DNA of 64,000 nucleotides from an uncultured Alphaproteobacteria bacterium (GCA_944391715.1 CALXUP010000004.1:31263-95262); one strand, 5' to 3'. Shown: positions 35,502-45,440, counted from the first letter of the stretch. Notes: generated by a model not told the origin, from the sequence alone. Program-made: numbers and translations.

Positions 35502-37058
35502 CTATTTTTTATAAAAAATAACATTCTGAAATTCTTCCAAATCCCTAACCGTCTTATCAAACAAATAAGACTTATATAATCCGATATTCTTTTTAGAATT
35601 TTCAGGATTAAAATACAATTTGGTCTTTATATGCTGGTCGGGTTCTAAACCCAAAAAATTCATAATTTCTTTCGACACTTGTTCATACGACAAAACTAAA
35701 TCTTCAAATTTAATATTCAAAACACGCTCATGAGAGACAGGATATTTATCATACACCGCTTCAAAATAAATTTTAACATTTTGACCACTAGCCGCAGGAA
35801 CAAATGACCCCTGGGCATTCAATTTAAAATCCACATAAACATCCCGAAGATCTCTGGCACAGGTAATAACTCTCGCATCGGAAAACAAATTTATTGTTTC
35901 AACAATCTGACTATTTGCCAAAGAATTAACCAAAACAATATATTCTTTATCGGTCATTGCAGAAAAAACAGAATCCAAATATTCGGAACAATAAGTATTA
36001 AACTCCGCCAAAGTAAGCTTTTTAGCCACAAACACTCTGTTTTTATATGGCAAATTATTATATTTCCACCAGTTAAACGGATCTTCTTCTACAGAAAATA
36101 CATATTCACACAAATTTGCAATAAAAGCTTCTGTTTTAAAAAGAAACTCACTCTTTTGAATATTCTCATAACGATTATACCAAAATGCCAGTTTCAAAAA
36201 CTCTTTAATTGCATTATCACAAGTATACCAATTGTTATTATACACCAATGTCGTTCTTAAATCTGCCAAACCGCCGGCATATTTAATCAAAAAATCCTCA
36301 TTCTCCTTAACGTAAACATTATCAAATTCCTTCAAAAAATCCCGAACAGCAGAATTTCCACTCTGCCCAAAACCTGAAACAATAACAATCTTAGGAGCTT
36401 TTTTCCGACCATAAAAATAAGACGGCAAAACAAAATTTACACGTTCTGATTTTAAAAATTTAACAATTTTTTCAAACTCTTGAAAACCACCATCATTCCA
36501 CATATTGGGATGAGCCTGGAGAACAACCATTTTCTTTTGTTTTTCTGATAATTTAGCCCAATCTGTTTGAAGTCTGCTTAAGCTCGGAACTCCCACAGGA
36601 ACTTCCATATTAACATATCTTGGAAACACATCAATGCCATATTCAGGAAGTCCATACAACCATACTTTAATATCAGTAACCTTTTTTAAAGCTTCAGCTG
36701 TATTTTCATCAATTTTATTTGCCGGAGCTCCAAAAGCCCGAAAAACAATACCTAATCTTTGAAGCCCTAAAGTTTGTGTTTTCTCAATATGATCTAATTG
36801 TAACTTTTCCGATTGTCCCAAAAACTCATAAGGGTCGCTTGCATGAGTATAACCATGATTCCAAAATTCATACTGCCCGGATACATATTTTTCTTTTATC
36901 CAATAAAAATATGCATCATCTGAAACTTCCAATGAATTCCCTATAATTCCCCAAGAAATCTTTAATTTGTTCTTTTGAACAAGCTCATCTAAACGACAAA
37001 CATTTTCAGAAAGCCCCGTCAAATCATCCATCTTAAAAATAACATTTATATTGCACAT
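35502..37058 (-). CDS. Polysaccharide deacetylase-like / sulfotransferase fusion
   Basis: A protein of about 518 aa with two domains. N-terminal (to about 235): NodB/DUF2334-like deacetylase with the Asp pair in FKMDDLTG, H-x3-H in NHGYTH, RAFGAPANK and LQAHPNMW. C-terminal (about 240-518): sulfotransferase with the 5'-phosphosulfate loop VSGFGQSGNSAVRDFL, the 3'-phosphate motif CARDLRDVYVD, and the usual IKFEDLVLSYEQ then NFLGLEP. It may trim an acetyl group and sulfate a glycan. Start uncertain: TTG or GTG codons up to 37085 are in frame and nearer to GGAG. Confidence 0.75.
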   Translation of the reverse strand: MCNINVIFKMDDLTGLSENVCRLDELVQKNKLKISWGIIGNSLEVSDDAYFYWIKEKYVSGQYEFWNHGYTHASDPYEFLGQSEKLQLDHIEKTQTLGLQRLGIVFRAFGAPANKIDENTAEALKKVTDIKVWLYGLPEYGIDVFPRYVNMEVPVGVPSLSRLQTDWAKLSEKQKKMVVLQAHPNMWNDGGFQEFEKIVKFLKSERVNFVLPSYFYGRKKAPKIVIVSGFGQSGNSAVRDFLKEFDNVYVKENEDFLIKYAGGLADLRTTLVYNNNWYTCDNAIKEFLKLAFWYNRYENIQKSEFLFKTEAFIANLCEYVFSVEEDPFNWWKYNNLPYKNRVFVAKKLTLAEFNTYCSEYLDSVFSAMTDKEYIVLVNSLANSQIVETINLFSDARVITCARDLRDVYVDFKLNAQGSFVPAASGQNVKIYFEAVYDKYPVSHERVLNIKFEDLVLSYEQVSKEIMNFLGLEPDQHIKTKLYFNPENSKKNIGLYKSYLFDKTVRDLEEFQNVIFYKK

Positions 37059-37075
37059 CGACACACCACACAATC

Positions 37076-39409
37076 CTATCTCCAATATTCCAACAACTTA
37101 TTTAACAAACTACGACGTCTCTTTTTATTGAAAGGAAAATCAAGAATTGGTATTTGAGCCATAAAAAGTAAAAATAAACATATAAAATTCACCATTCTGT
37201 TTTTTAATTTAAGCCGTTCCCAAAATCCTCTCTTCTTTTTTGGAAAATTATTTTCCAATTGATTTTCTGACATAGGCAAAACCTTAAGAAACAGGCCGCT
37301 GATTGCATCAATATCAATAAGGCACTTATCCCAAAATAATATTTGCTTTGGCATTCTGAAATTCTGCTCAGATACAAAAAATTTTTTCAACTTCTCCGGA
37401 CTGTGATTTTCAACATAATAACACCTTGAAAACCCAGAATGTTTTAACAAATCCTGTTTGCTGACACTTGTCAAAACACTAAGGAAATCATCTTTGTTAC
37501 GCCATTTTAATGGATTAGGATAAATGAAATCGGTTATTCCCATTCTGACCGATGAATCATGAATTATAATCGGAATACCAGCGCTCAATACCTCTAAAGT
37601 AATCTTATAAGAAACGACCGGAAAAGGTTCAATAAAAACATCAACCAAATTCTCATACATTGATTGAATAAGATTATCAGCCCACGGAATATTCTCAAAA
37701 GAATTCTGATCAATACCTTTTTCTTTCATACGAGAATAGATCCGTTCAAGAATATCTTGAGGAATAGCTCCGTAATGAATATGTTTGCCGCCTGTTCTTT
37801 CCAATAAAGATAAAACCAGATCAACATAATCTTCCTGTCCGCCTTCCAACTTATAATATCTGGCAGCAGCACAAGCCGTAATCAATTTACTGTGTTTATT
37901 AAACGGAATATAATAATTACCACCAATCCGATCTTTATTCCAACAAGGTATATAAATAACCTTCTTACCATAATGTCCGGACAAAATTTCATAATCCATA
38001 ACTCTTTTGGTAATAAAAACATCATAAGAAGTATTGTCCAACCCCAGAGAAAATCCATGATCAAAAGAAAAAACACAAATATTCTTTCCTAAAACAGATT
38101 GAACTAAGGCAGCCCCCCACACATTATTATGACCACAATAATGGTAAATTTTATCAGGATTAATTTTAGTTATTTGCTCAAATAAATATGTGATTTTACT
38201 AGCAGAATCAGATTTTCCGTATAAAAATTTAAGATGTGAATAAATTGCAAGTTGCTTACAAACATCTGTATTCAAACCTTCTTCAGAATCAACATCTGTC
38301 CAGAGCAAAAATACCTGTTTATCAGAATACATCTCAATAATATCTTTTATCTCATAATAAACACCACCACCTGTTGTCGTCAAATTAGAAACAACAATCA
38401 AGATATTATTTTCATTCTTTAATAATGGGTTAGATGGAATAAGCCCATGACGAACCGCCTCAATAAACCCTAAACTTTCACAAAAACTGTCAATAAATTC
38501 CGATTTATAAAGAGATTGGAAAATAAAATCTTTATATTTAAAAGCATATTCACTGGCTTCAGCCCGTAATTTAGAAAAGAAAAACTCTCTGGGTTTAAAA
38601 AGATCTGTTACCAATACAGCTGTTTTCTTCTCTCTATAAGTAATCACTCCTGCCCAAAAATCACGTTCCAAATGAGAAGTAAACAATTCTCCGAGAACAG
38701 AAAGCATCTTCAAATTACGTTTTTTCTGTTCTTCTAAAGATGTTTGAGACCAAATTCCTTTTTCTGAATAAAAATAAACAGATCCTACAAAATTTAAAAC
38801 TTTAATCTTTCCTTTGGTATATAAAAGATGCATAAAAGTTCTGGGATTATCTCCCCGAAAATAAGCATTTTTAAAAACTTCGGGAACATTACCTCGAAAA
38901 ATGTTGCGATACATATAAGCAGAAGTGTGAAAATAAAATTGTTGTTGCAAAAAGTGATGATACTTATATTCCGAAACTGTGTTATACAAAACAGCTTCAT
39001 CCGCAACATATCCTCGTTTATCAACTCGCAAATATTTATGCACTACAGCCGTATATTCAAAATTTTTATCTTGATCTAAGAAATCCACCTGTTTTTGTAA
39101 TTTATTTTTCACGGTATAATAATCATCGCCATCCAAAACACAAAAATACTTACCTTGTGCTTGCACTAACCCATCATAAAAAGAAACAGCATTTCCTTCA
39201 TTTTTTTCATGCTTAATAATTTTAATCTGAGAATACTTTGAACAATAATTTTGCAAAATTGATAACGTACTATCAGTAGAACTATCATCAATAACAATAA
39301 TTTCATATAAAAAATTAACCTGCTGCATCAAAACAGAATCTAAAGCCAAAGAAATTGTTTCTTCAACATTAAATACAGGCATTATAACAGATAACTTAAT
39401 CTCCCCCAT
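37076..39409 (-). CDS. Two-domain glycosyltransferase (GT2 + GT4-like)
   Basis: A protein of 777 aa. Residues 1-270 form a GT2 domain (LSVIMPVFNVEETIS, IDDSSTDST, DGDDYY). About 345-650 form a GT-B domain: NILIVVSNLTTTGGGVYYE opens it and VDVFIEPFPVVSYKITLEVL holds the donor-binding Glu pair. A hydrophobic basic C-terminus (about 745-765) may attach to the membrane. It could add two successive sugars. The start is the ATG at 39409 after AGGTAGG; it begins one base after the acetyltransferase stop. Confidence 0.8.
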   Translation of the reverse strand: MGEIKLSVIMPVFNVEETISLALDSVLMQQVNFLYEIIVIDDSSTDSTLSILQNYCSKYSQIKIIKHEKNEGNAVSFYDGLVQAQGKYFCVLDGDDYYTVKNKLQKQVDFLDQDKNFEYTAVVHKYLRVDKRGYVADEAVLYNTVSEYKYHHFLQQQFYFHTSAYMYRNIFRGNVPEVFKNAYFRGDNPRTFMHLLYTKGKIKVLNFVGSVYFYSEKGIWSQTSLEEQKKRNLKMLSVLGELFTSHLERDFWAGVITYREKKTAVLVTDLFKPREFFFSKLRAEASEYAFKYKDFIFQSLYKSEFIDSFCESLGFIEAVRHGLIPSNPLLKNENNILIVVSNLTTTGGGVYYEIKDIIEMYSDKQVFLLWTDVDSEEGLNTDVCKQLAIYSHLKFLYGKSDSASKITYLFEQITKINPDKIYHYCGHNNVWGAALVQSVLGKNICVFSFDHGFSLGLDNTSYDVFITKRVMDYEILSGHYGKKVIYIPCWNKDRIGGNYYIPFNKHSKLITACAAARYYKLEGGQEDYVDLVLSLLERTGGKHIHYGAIPQDILERIYSRMKEKGIDQNSFENIPWADNLIQSMYENLVDVFIEPFPVVSYKITLEVLSAGIPIIIHDSSVRMGITDFIYPNPLKWRNKDDFLSVLTSVSKQDLLKHSGFSRCYYVENHSPEKLKKFFVSEQNFRMPKQILFWDKCLIDIDAISGLFLKVLPMSENQLENNFPKKKRGFWERLKLKNRMVNFICLFLLFMAQIPILDFPFNKKRRRSLLNKLLEYWR

Positions 39410-39410
39410 T

Positions 39411-39869
39411 TTACCTACCTTTTTTATAACACAACAAATTAAACTTTCCGACAGCGGTAAAATTAGCCTCAACATTTTTTGTAACCACGGCACCAGCCCC
39501 GATTACGGCGTTTCTACCAATTACAACACCCGGCAAAATTGTAGCATTTGCTCCTATTACAGCACCATCTTCAATTATTACCGGTTCCATTTTCCAGTTT
39601 TTATTGCGGGAAACCGGATGGCGATCATTGCAAAATGTAACATTCGGCCCGATAAAAACTCCATTACCAACCCTCATGCCATCCCACAATTGAACACCGC
39701 ATTTAACAGTAACATTATCCCCGATAACAACATCATTCTCAATCAGGCAATGACTGCAAATATTACAATTTTTACCAATTACAGCATTCGGCAACACCAC
39801 GCAAAACTGCCAAATATTGGTGCCTTCGCCGATATTTTTACTTTGAACGTCTGACAAAGGATGAATCAT
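39411..39869 (-). CDS. Hexapeptide-repeat acetyltransferase (FdtC/WxcM-N-like)
   Basis: A left-handed beta-helix acyltransferase of 152 aa, with repeated hexapeptides such as [13 protein letters not shown] and [15 protein letters not shown]. The FCNDRHP segment and [17 protein letters not shown]-terminus are those of enzymes that acetylate dTDP-3-amino-3,6-dideoxyhexoses. Together with the ketoisomerase upstream it reproduces the two halves of the WxcM fusion. The start overlaps the isomerase stop by 4 bases. Confidence 0.85.
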   Translation of the reverse strand: MIHPLSDVQSKNIGEGTNIWQFCVVLPNAVIGKNCNICSHCLIENDVVIGDNVTVKCGVQLWDGMRVGNGVFIGPNVTFCNDRHPVSRNKNWKMEPVIIEDGAVIGANATILPGVVIGRNAVIGAGAVVTKNVEANFTAVGKFNLLCYKKGR

Positions 39870-40264
39870 CTCCCGGCCTCTTTCTTAAACACTTCATAAT
39901 CTCGGATATAATCCGCCTCGTCATAATACTCGGACGCCAGAACCATAATCACGCAGTCGTCCGAAAAGTTTGTAAATTCCCGCCAGATATTGTGCTTGAT
40001 ATACAAGCCCTTTGACGGATTATCTAAATGAACCATTTCACGTTTTGCCCCGTCATCCAAAATAAAATCACAACTGCCCGAAACGCAGACAACCATTTGC
40101 TCCAGCTTTCTGTGCGCATGCTTTCCGCGCACAACGTTCGGCCGCGTCCCCCAGATATAATAAACCCTCTTCACGTCAAAAGGCAGTCCGTGCCCTTTCT
40201 CCAGAGCAATCAGATTCCCGTCATGATTCCCGTGTATCGGAAAATCCACCAGTTCAAAAGTCAT
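39866..40264 (-). CDS. fdtA: dTDP-4-keto-6-deoxyhexose 3,4-ketoisomerase (FdtA/QdtA family)
   Basis: A cupin enzyme of 132 aa that shifts the keto group of dTDP-4-keto-6-deoxyglucose from C4 to C3. Catalytic and binding residues lie in [11 protein letters not shown] near 47-57; [17 protein letters not shown] and [10 protein letters not shown] are family signatures. FdtA and QdtA products differ in C4 configuration, which I cannot decide. It sits between rmlB, which makes its substrate, and the acetyltransferase. Confidence 0.88.
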   Translation of the reverse strand: MTFELVDFPIHGNHDGNLIALEKGHGLPFDVKRVYYIWGTRPNVVRGKHAHRKLEQMVVCVSGSCDFILDDGAKREMVHLDNPSKGLYIKHNIWREFTNFSDDCVIMVLASEYYDEADYIRDYEVFKKEAGR

Positions 40265-40267
40265 CCG

Positions 40268-41278
40268 TTAATTCTCCAAATACCACTCCACGGTTTTAAC
40301 AATACCGGAAGCAAAATTTTCGTCCGCTTTCCAGCCCAGTTCCGTTGTCAGCTTGTCGGCATCAATGGCATACCGCCTGTCATGTCCGGCCCGGTCGGCA
40401 ACAAAAGTAATCAAATCGGCATATTTCTTACCGCCGGCACGCGGTTTCTTCTCGTCCATAATCCGGCAGATTTCCGAAACGATTTCCAAATTGGTCTTCT
40501 CGTTATGTCCGCCAACGTTATAAGTCTCGCCGGCTCTACCCCGGTGATAAATCAAATCAATCGCCTTGCAGTGGTCAAGCACATACAGCCAGTCGCGAAT
40601 ATTTTTGCCGTCGCCGTAAATCGGTATCGGCTTCTCGTTCAGACAATTGCTGATAATCTTGGGAATCAACTTTTCCGGATGCTGCTTCGGGCCATAATTA
40701 TTGGAACAGTTAGAAGTCGTGACGTTCATACCGAAAGTATGAAAATACGCCCGTACCAAAAAATCAGAACTGGCTTTTGAGGCCGAATAAGGCGAATTCG
40801 GCGCATAAGGCGTTGTTTCTTTGAAAAATCCGTCTTCTCCCAGCGAGCCGTAAACCTCATCGGTCGAGATATGATGAAAACGGCATTTTTCATAACCGGG
40901 CTTGCATTTTCCCGGCGCTTCCATCCAATGTTTTCGAGCCGCTTCCAGCAAATTAAACGTTCCGACAATATTTGTTTCAATAAACGGACGCGGGCCGGAA
41001 ATCGAATTATCAACATGGCTTTCCGCTGCAAAATGAACCACGCCGCGAATGTCACAATCGGCAAACAGCTTTTCAACCAAAGCCTGATCGCAAATATCCC
41101 CTTGCACAAAGCGATAATTCTTCATCCCGTTACATTCTGCCAGATTGTCCAAATTTCCGGCATAAGTCAGCTTATCCAGATTAATCACCTGATATTCCGG
41201 ATATTTTTTTGCAAAATACGGCACAAAATTAGAGCCGATAAATCCGGCACCGCCGGTTACTAAAATCGCTTCAGACAT
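40268..41278 (-). CDS. rmlB: dTDP-glucose 4,6-dehydratase
   Basis: Extended short-chain dehydrogenase of 336 aa that makes dTDP-4-keto-6-deoxyglucose, the branch point for both dTDP sugars of this operon. NAD-binding GGAGFIGSN is at residues 8-16; the active-site Thr-Asp-Glu is in HISTDEVYG and Tyr-x3-Lys is in YSASKASSD. A shine-dalgarno-like AAAGGA precedes the ATG. It overlaps rmlD by 19 bases. Confidence 0.96.
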   Translation of the reverse strand: MSEAILVTGGAGFIGSNFVPYFAKKYPEYQVINLDKLTYAGNLDNLAECNGMKNYRFVQGDICDQALVEKLFADCDIRGVVHFAAESHVDNSISGPRPFIETNIVGTFNLLEAARKHWMEAPGKCKPGYEKCRFHHISTDEVYGSLGEDGFFKETTPYAPNSPYSASKASSDFLVRAYFHTFGMNVTTSNCSNNYGPKQHPEKLIPKIISNCLNEKPIPIYGDGKNIRDWLYVLDHCKAIDLIYHRGRAGETYNVGGHNEKTNLEIVSEICRIMDEKKPRAGGKKYADLITFVADRAGHDRRYAIDADKLTTELGWKADENFASGIVKTVEWYLEN

Positions 41279-42084
41279 TCTTCAAGTCCTTTCTTCCAAT
41301 GGGGAATTTCCATCCCGAAACTTGTTTTAAACTTTGTTTTGTTCAGCACCGAAAACGCCGGACGCTCCGCCGCTGTCGGATAATCCTTGCTCTCAATCGG
41401 CAAAACTTTGCAATTCCGCCCGCCCTGCGCCATAATTTCCGCCGCAAAATCATACCAGGAACAAACGCCCTCGTTGCTAAAATGAAAAACCTCTTTATAT
41501 CCTGCTTTAAGCTGGGGCAAAACGGCAACAACCGCCTGCGCCAGATGAGCGGCATAAGTCGGTGTCCCGACCTGGTCAAACACCACCTTAAGCTCTTCCT
41601 TTTCGGCACCCAGCCGCAGCATTGTCTTCACAAAATTGTTGCCAAACGGCGAATACAGCCATGCCGTCCGCAGCACAACCGCCGACGACGCTGTATCCAA
41701 AACCGCCTGCTCACCGGCCAGCTTGCTCTTTCCGTAAACCGATTGCGGATTTGCCTCATCATCCTCAACATACGGACGGCATTTTCGGCCGTCAAAAACA
41801 TAATCCGTGGAAATCTGCACTATCGGTATTCCGGTCGCCGCCAAATTCTTCGGCCCCATAGCATTAACGGCCCATGCTTTTTCCGGCTCGCTCTCCGCCT
41901 TGTCCACTGCCGTATAGGCCGCACAGTTTATAATCGCCTCAAACGCCCGCGTCCGGCAAAAATCCTTAACCGCCGCCGCATCGGTAATGTCCAAATCGGC
42001 ATAATCGACATACTCAGCCTTATCCCCGAGAATAAGCCGCAGCTCCTGTCCCAGCTGTCCGTTTGCTCCCGTCACTAAAAACAC
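41260..42084 (-). CDS. rmlD: dTDP-4-dehydrorhamnose reductase
   Basis: Last enzyme of dTDP-L-rhamnose synthesis, 274 aa. TGANGQLGQEL near the start binds the nicotinamide cofactor; STDYVFDG and the active-site YGKSKLAGE are characteristic. It overlaps rmlC by 10 bases and rmlB by 19, so it is part of the continuous rmlACDB block. Confidence 0.94.
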   Translation of the reverse strand: MFLVTGANGQLGQELRLILGDKAEYVDYADLDITDAAAVKDFCRTRAFEAIINCAAYTAVDKAESEPEKAWAVNAMGPKNLAATGIPIVQISTDYVFDGRKCRPYVEDDEANPQSVYGKSKLAGEQAVLDTASSAVVLRTAWLYSPFGNNFVKTMLRLGAEKEELKVVFDQVGTPTYAAHLAQAVVAVLPQLKAGYKEVFHFSNEGVCSWYDFAAEIMAQGGRNCKVLPIESKDYPTAAERPAFSVLNKTKFKTSFGMEIPHWKKGLEECLKRF

Positions 42085-42623
42085 GGCTCACACTCCTTTA
42101 AAAAAGGCAATTTCAAATCTTTATCCGACAGCACCGCATCTTTAAGATTAACTTTCCAGTCAATATTCAGATCAGGATCATCAAAACGAATGCCGCCTTC
42201 GCTCGCCGGATTGTAAAAATTATCGCATTTATAAGAAAAAACCGCTGTTTCGCTCAAAACAGAAAAGCCATGAGCAAATCCGCGCGGCAACAAAAGCTGA
42301 CGCTTGTTTTCACCGGACAATTCAACCGCAACATATTTCCCAAAAGTCTTGGATCCGGGACGCAAATCAACGCCAACGTCCAATACCGTCCCCTCAATCA
42401 CGCGCACCAGCTTGGCTTGCGAAAATTCACCTTTTTGAAAATGCAGCCCGCGGATAATACCGTAAGAAGACTTCGACTGATTATCCTGCACAAAATGATA
42501 ATCCAGTCCATGCGCGGCAAACTCGTTCTGATTATGGATTTCAAAGAAATATCCTCTGGCGTCTTCAAAAACCCGCGGTTCCAAAATATAAACGCCCTCT
42601 ATTTCGGTCTTAATAAATTCCAT
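42075..42623 (-). CDS. rmlC: dTDP-4-dehydrorhamnose 3,5-epimerase
   Basis: Cupin epimerase of about 182 aa. It has EDARGYFFE near residue 20, the catalytic His in GIIRGLHFQ, and [14 protein letters not shown]. The start is the ATG at 42623 with GAGGAG 4 bases upstream, overlapping the end of rmlA by 14 bases. The frame is open far upstream inside rmlA, but that part does not resemble the family. Confidence 0.95.
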   Translation of the reverse strand: MEFIKTEIEGVYILEPRVFEDARGYFFEIHNQNEFAAHGLDYHFVQDNQSKSSYGIIRGLHFQKGEFSQAKLVRVIEGTVLDVGVDLRPGSKTFGKYVAVELSGENKRQLLLPRGFAHGFSVLSETAVFSYKCDNFYNPASEGGIRFDDPDLNIDWKVNLKDAVLSDKDLKLPFLKECEPCF

Positions 42624-43494
42624 GATACTCCTCATAAATTTTTTGAAGATATTTTTTATAAGCACATCCGTCTTTGAGCGATTTAATATGCGCAGCCATC
42701 TGCTCATCGTCGATAAAACCGCGGCGATAGGCAATCTCTTCAATACAAGCGATTTTAAGCCCCTGCCGCTGCTCGATAATCTGCACAAACTGAGATGAAT
42801 CCATCAGACTGTCCGGCGTTCCGGCATCCAACCAGGCATTTCCGCGCCGCATCGGAACAACGTTCATCCTCCCCTCTTCCAGATAAAGCTTGTTCAAATC
42901 GGTAATTTCCAATTCACCGCGCGCCGAGGGCTTCAGACTTTTAGCCTTCTCGACCACATCCGACTTATAAAAATACAACCCGACCACGGCATAATTCGAT
43001 TTCGGATTCGCCGGTTTCTCTTCAATGGAAACCGCCTTAAAATCCTTATCAAATTCCACTACCCCGAAACGCTCGGGATCAGAAACATGATACCCGAAAA
43101 CCGTCGCTCCCGGATTATGCGCAATTTCTTCGCGAAAAGTATCAATCTGTCCGCCCAGATAAAAAATATTGTCGCCTAAAATAAGGCAAACGTCATCATC
43201 TCCGATAAAGTCAGCTCCGATGGTAAAAGCCTGGGCTATCCCTTTCGGCTCATTCTGAATGGCATAATGAATTTGAAGCCCCAGATGAGAACCGTCTTTG
43301 AACAAAGCCTGAATATTCGGGGTATCTTTGGGCGTGGAAATAATCAAAATCTCCCTGATGCCAAACAACAATAAGGTTGATAACGGATAATAAATCATCG
43401 GCTTGTCATAAACCGGCAGCAGCTGTTTTGAAATCGTCTGCGTCAGCGGATACAAACGGCTTCCGCTCCCTCCCGCAAGAATAATGCCTTTCAT
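42610..43494 (-). CDS. rmlA: Glucose-1-phosphate thymidylyltransferase
   Basis: First enzyme of the dTDP-sugar pathways, making dTDP-glucose, 294 aa. The nucleotide-binding loop [14 protein letters not shown] opens the protein. DNIFYLG with the metal-binding Asp and [14 protein letters not shown] are typical. It starts one base after the upstream GT2 stop and overlaps rmlC. Confidence 0.96.
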   Translation of the reverse strand: MKGIILAGGSGSRLYPLTQTISKQLLPVYDKPMIYYPLSTLLLFGIREILIISTPKDTPNIQALFKDGSHLGLQIHYAIQNEPKGIAQAFTIGADFIGDDDVCLILGDNIFYLGGQIDTFREEIAHNPGATVFGYHVSDPERFGVVEFDKDFKAVSIEEKPANPKSNYAVVGLYFYKSDVVEKAKSLKPSARGELEITDLNKLYLEEGRMNVVPMRRGNAWLDAGTPDSLMDSSQFVQIIEQRQGLKIACIEEIAYRRGFIDDEQMAAHIKSLKDGCAYKKYLQKIYEEYHGIY

Positions 43495-43495
43495 A

Positions 43496-44359
43496 TTACT
43501 TCTCTCCTCCCGCTGAATATTTTATCTTCTCCGACCACAACGGTACAAAGCCGAAGAGCCGGACTTCTTTAACCCGCTGTTTTTTTCTGATTGTCAAAAA
43601 CGGCAGAAAGCCGAACAATTTAACCCTTTTAACCCAATCGGCATTTTCCTTCGCCGCCTTCCACAATTCGGGATAAGTTTGGCGAATATTTTGTTGAATA
43701 CGACGGGCCGCAGCCTGCATTTTTCCTTTTTGGGAATGTGTCGTATTGCCGGCGTAATCACGATATTCAAAAAGCACCTCAGGCAGATTGGCAAACTTTG
43801 TAACGGCCATCAGCCGGCTCCATAAGGCATAATCCTCGGCCGGACTGAATTCTGCTTCATAAGCAATTTTATTTTTCTGCAAAACAGATTTTCTGATCAT
43901 TGTTGCCGGATGGCAGAACGAACTGTAAAAAACAAGAGATTCTTTAATCTCCGCGTCTTCTTCCGGAAGCTTCTGAACTTTGGACGTCCCGAGTTTCAAA
44001 ATAGCACAGCCGACCACCCCGGTTTCCGGATGTTTCTTCAAAAACGCGGTTTCTTTGGCCAGACGTTCCGGCAAAGACACGTCATCATGATCCATCACGG
44101 CCAGATATTCTCCCCTGGCCAATTCAATCAATTTATTGCGTGTACCGGAAATTCCGAGATTTTGAGGATTCTTCAAATACCTGATTCTTTTGTCCTGATA
44201 AGATAAAACAATATCCTCAACCCGAGGATCAGTAGAACAATCGTTCATAATCAGAAACTCAAAATCCTGATATGTCTGTTTGAGAATACTCTCTATGGCC
44301 CGGCGCAAAAATTTTTCATTTGTATTATACACCGGCATCAAAACCGAAACCTCAACCAT
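43496..44359 (-). CDS. GT2 family glycosyltransferase (first gene of polysaccharide operon)
   Basis: A GT-A glycosyltransferase of 287 aa. [24 protein letters not shown] and DHDD (metal site near residue 93) are visible, as are EDYALWSRL and a basic C-terminus. The start is the ATG at 44359, with GGAGG 5 bases upstream. It is first in the 12-gene minus-strand operon, directly downstream of the candidate switch region. Confidence 0.87.
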   Translation of the reverse strand: MVEVSVLMPVYNTNEKFLRRAIESILKQTYQDFEFLIMNDCSTDPRVEDIVLSYQDKRIRYLKNPQNLGISGTRNKLIELARGEYLAVMDHDDVSLPERLAKETAFLKKHPETGVVGCAILKLGTSKVQKLPEEDAEIKESLVFYSSFCHPATMIRKSVLQKNKIAYEAEFSPAEDYALWSRLMAVTKFANLPEVLFEYRDYAGNTTHSQKGKMQAAARRIQQNIRQTYPELWKAAKENADWVKRVKLFGFLPFLTIRKKQRVKEVRLFGFVPLWSEKIKYSAGGEK

Positions 44360-44820
44360 AACGGCCTCCAGCCTGCAAAAAAACAAAATGGTTATCGGGA
44401 TGGTGACAAATACCTGCAAATAAAATAGATATAAAAAGGTACCTTTCGGTTTTTAGAAACCTATGTTCCCTGGACATAGCCGAAACATCCCGACGATAAT
44501 TCTGACAAAAGAAAGCATTTTGAATACGGGGCAAAAAAGAGATGATTGTTTCAGACAACTGAGAACAAGCATCAAAAAATCTACCTGCAACCATCACAGA
44601 CGCCCAATCCACAACTTTCTCCAATTACACGATTTAAATGTTCAAAAAACGGACGTTATTTTTTCATATGGCGTTATCTTAAATAATAAAAAAAATTATG
44701 CAAGTACAATTTGTGCAAATGATGCTGTTTTATTGGATAAATTTTAGATAGATCTCCTGATATCTAATATTTTTACAAGCTTAATACTCTGAAACTTTTT
44801 TTGAGAAATTTAGACGTCCG
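44360..44820. promoter_or_regulatory. Leader region between recombinase and polysaccharide operon
   Basis: This stretch has no convincing gene. A TTG-initiated minus frame over 44352-44624 lacks a ribosome-binding site. It must hold the operon promoter, but I see no strong -35/-10 pair; the best minus-strand match is TTGTAC, 17-18 bases, then a TTATTT/TATTTA run, near 44680-44715. It also holds a 12-bp palindrome (44435-44446) and the inverted repeats listed separately. Confidence 0.5.
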
Positions 44821-44822
44821 TT
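44648..44822. repeat. Inverted repeat pair, candidate invertible promoter segment
   Basis: AACGGACGT at 44648-44656 and its exact complement ACGTCCGTT at 44814-44822 enclose 157 AT-rich bases. The core ACGTCCGT differs at one position from ACGTWCGT, the core I recall for sites of the Bacteroides fragilis Mpi invertase. The right arm covers the stop codon of the Mpi-like recombinase gene. A 9-bp repeat alone could occur by chance; core similarity and position raise the likelihood. Confidence 0.45.
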
Positions 44823-45429
44823 ATTTATTCCCGCTTACAGATTGATTTTGCATAAAATTATAAAGCGTTCGCCGGCTCACATGAAAAGACCTGGCTATTT
44901 TTTCTTTGGCGACATTATCCTGAATCATTTTCTCAATTTCTTTTTCTTTGCCTGTTAATTTATTAAACTTATTACGGCTGCCTTTCGGACGCCCGAGCTT
45001 TTTGCCCTCCGCCTTTAAGCGCGCCAAAGCCTCCCGGGTACGCTGGCTGATAAGATTCCGTTCAATCTCGGCCGACAACCCGAACGCAAAAGCCAAAACC
45101 TTCGATTGAATATCCGCACCCAGACGATAATTGTCTTTAATCGTCCAGACCTGAACGTCTTTTTTCATGCAATGGTGTAAAATGCTCATCACCTGCAGCA
45201 AATTTCTTCCCAGCCGCGACAACTCCGACGCAATAACAATATCTCCCTTTTTCAATATCTTAAGCAGCCGTCCTAATTTTCTTTTTTCCAAATCTTTCAC
45301 GGCGCTGATTGTCTCATTCATCCATTTTTCCACCACAATACCGTTTTCTTTTGCAAAGCGTTCAATCTCAAACCGCTGATTTTCTGTTGTTTGCTTATCG
45401 CTGCTCACGCGAATATATCCGTAAATCAA
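44821..45429 (-). CDS. Serine site-specific recombinase, Mpi-type DNA invertase
   Basis: A small serine recombinase of 202 aa. Catalytic Ser9 lies in YIRVSSDKQ; SELSRLGRN carries the conserved Arg residues. QVWTIKDNYRLGADIQSKVL and AFAFGLSAEIERNLISQRT closely follow the Mpi invertase family of Bacteroides. The resolvase-type helix-turn-helix is at about 172-195. It starts at a TTG with AGGAG 6-7 bases upstream. No transposon genes are nearby, so it is a DNA-inversion enzyme rather than part of a transposon, probably acquired from Bacteroidota. Confidence 0.88.
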   Translation of the reverse strand: MIYGYIRVSSDKQTTENQRFEIERFAKENGIVVEKWMNETISAVKDLEKRKLGRLLKILKKGDIVIASELSRLGRNLLQVMSILHHCMKKDVQVWTIKDNYRLGADIQSKVLAFAFGLSAEIERNLISQRTREALARLKAEGKKLGRPKGSRNKFNKLTGKEKEIEKMIQDNVAKEKIARSFHVSRRTLYNFMQNQSVSGNK

Positions 45430-45440
45430 TTTTTTCTCCT

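Noticed and set aside
44395..44493. 8-bp inverted repeat TCGGGATG/CATCCCGA, considered as a second invertible segment
   Set aside because: Such short pairs are expected by chance in this interval, and the arms do not resemble recombinase sites of this family.
44352..44624. TTG-initiated minus frame upstream of the first polysaccharide glycosyltransferase
   Set aside because: No ribosome-binding site, no family likeness, and it overlaps the glycosyltransferase start, which has a good one.
44821..45429. Transposon resolvase (Tn3 type) instead of an invertase
   Set aside because: No transposase or terminal repeats nearby, and the protein follows the Mpi invertase family closely.
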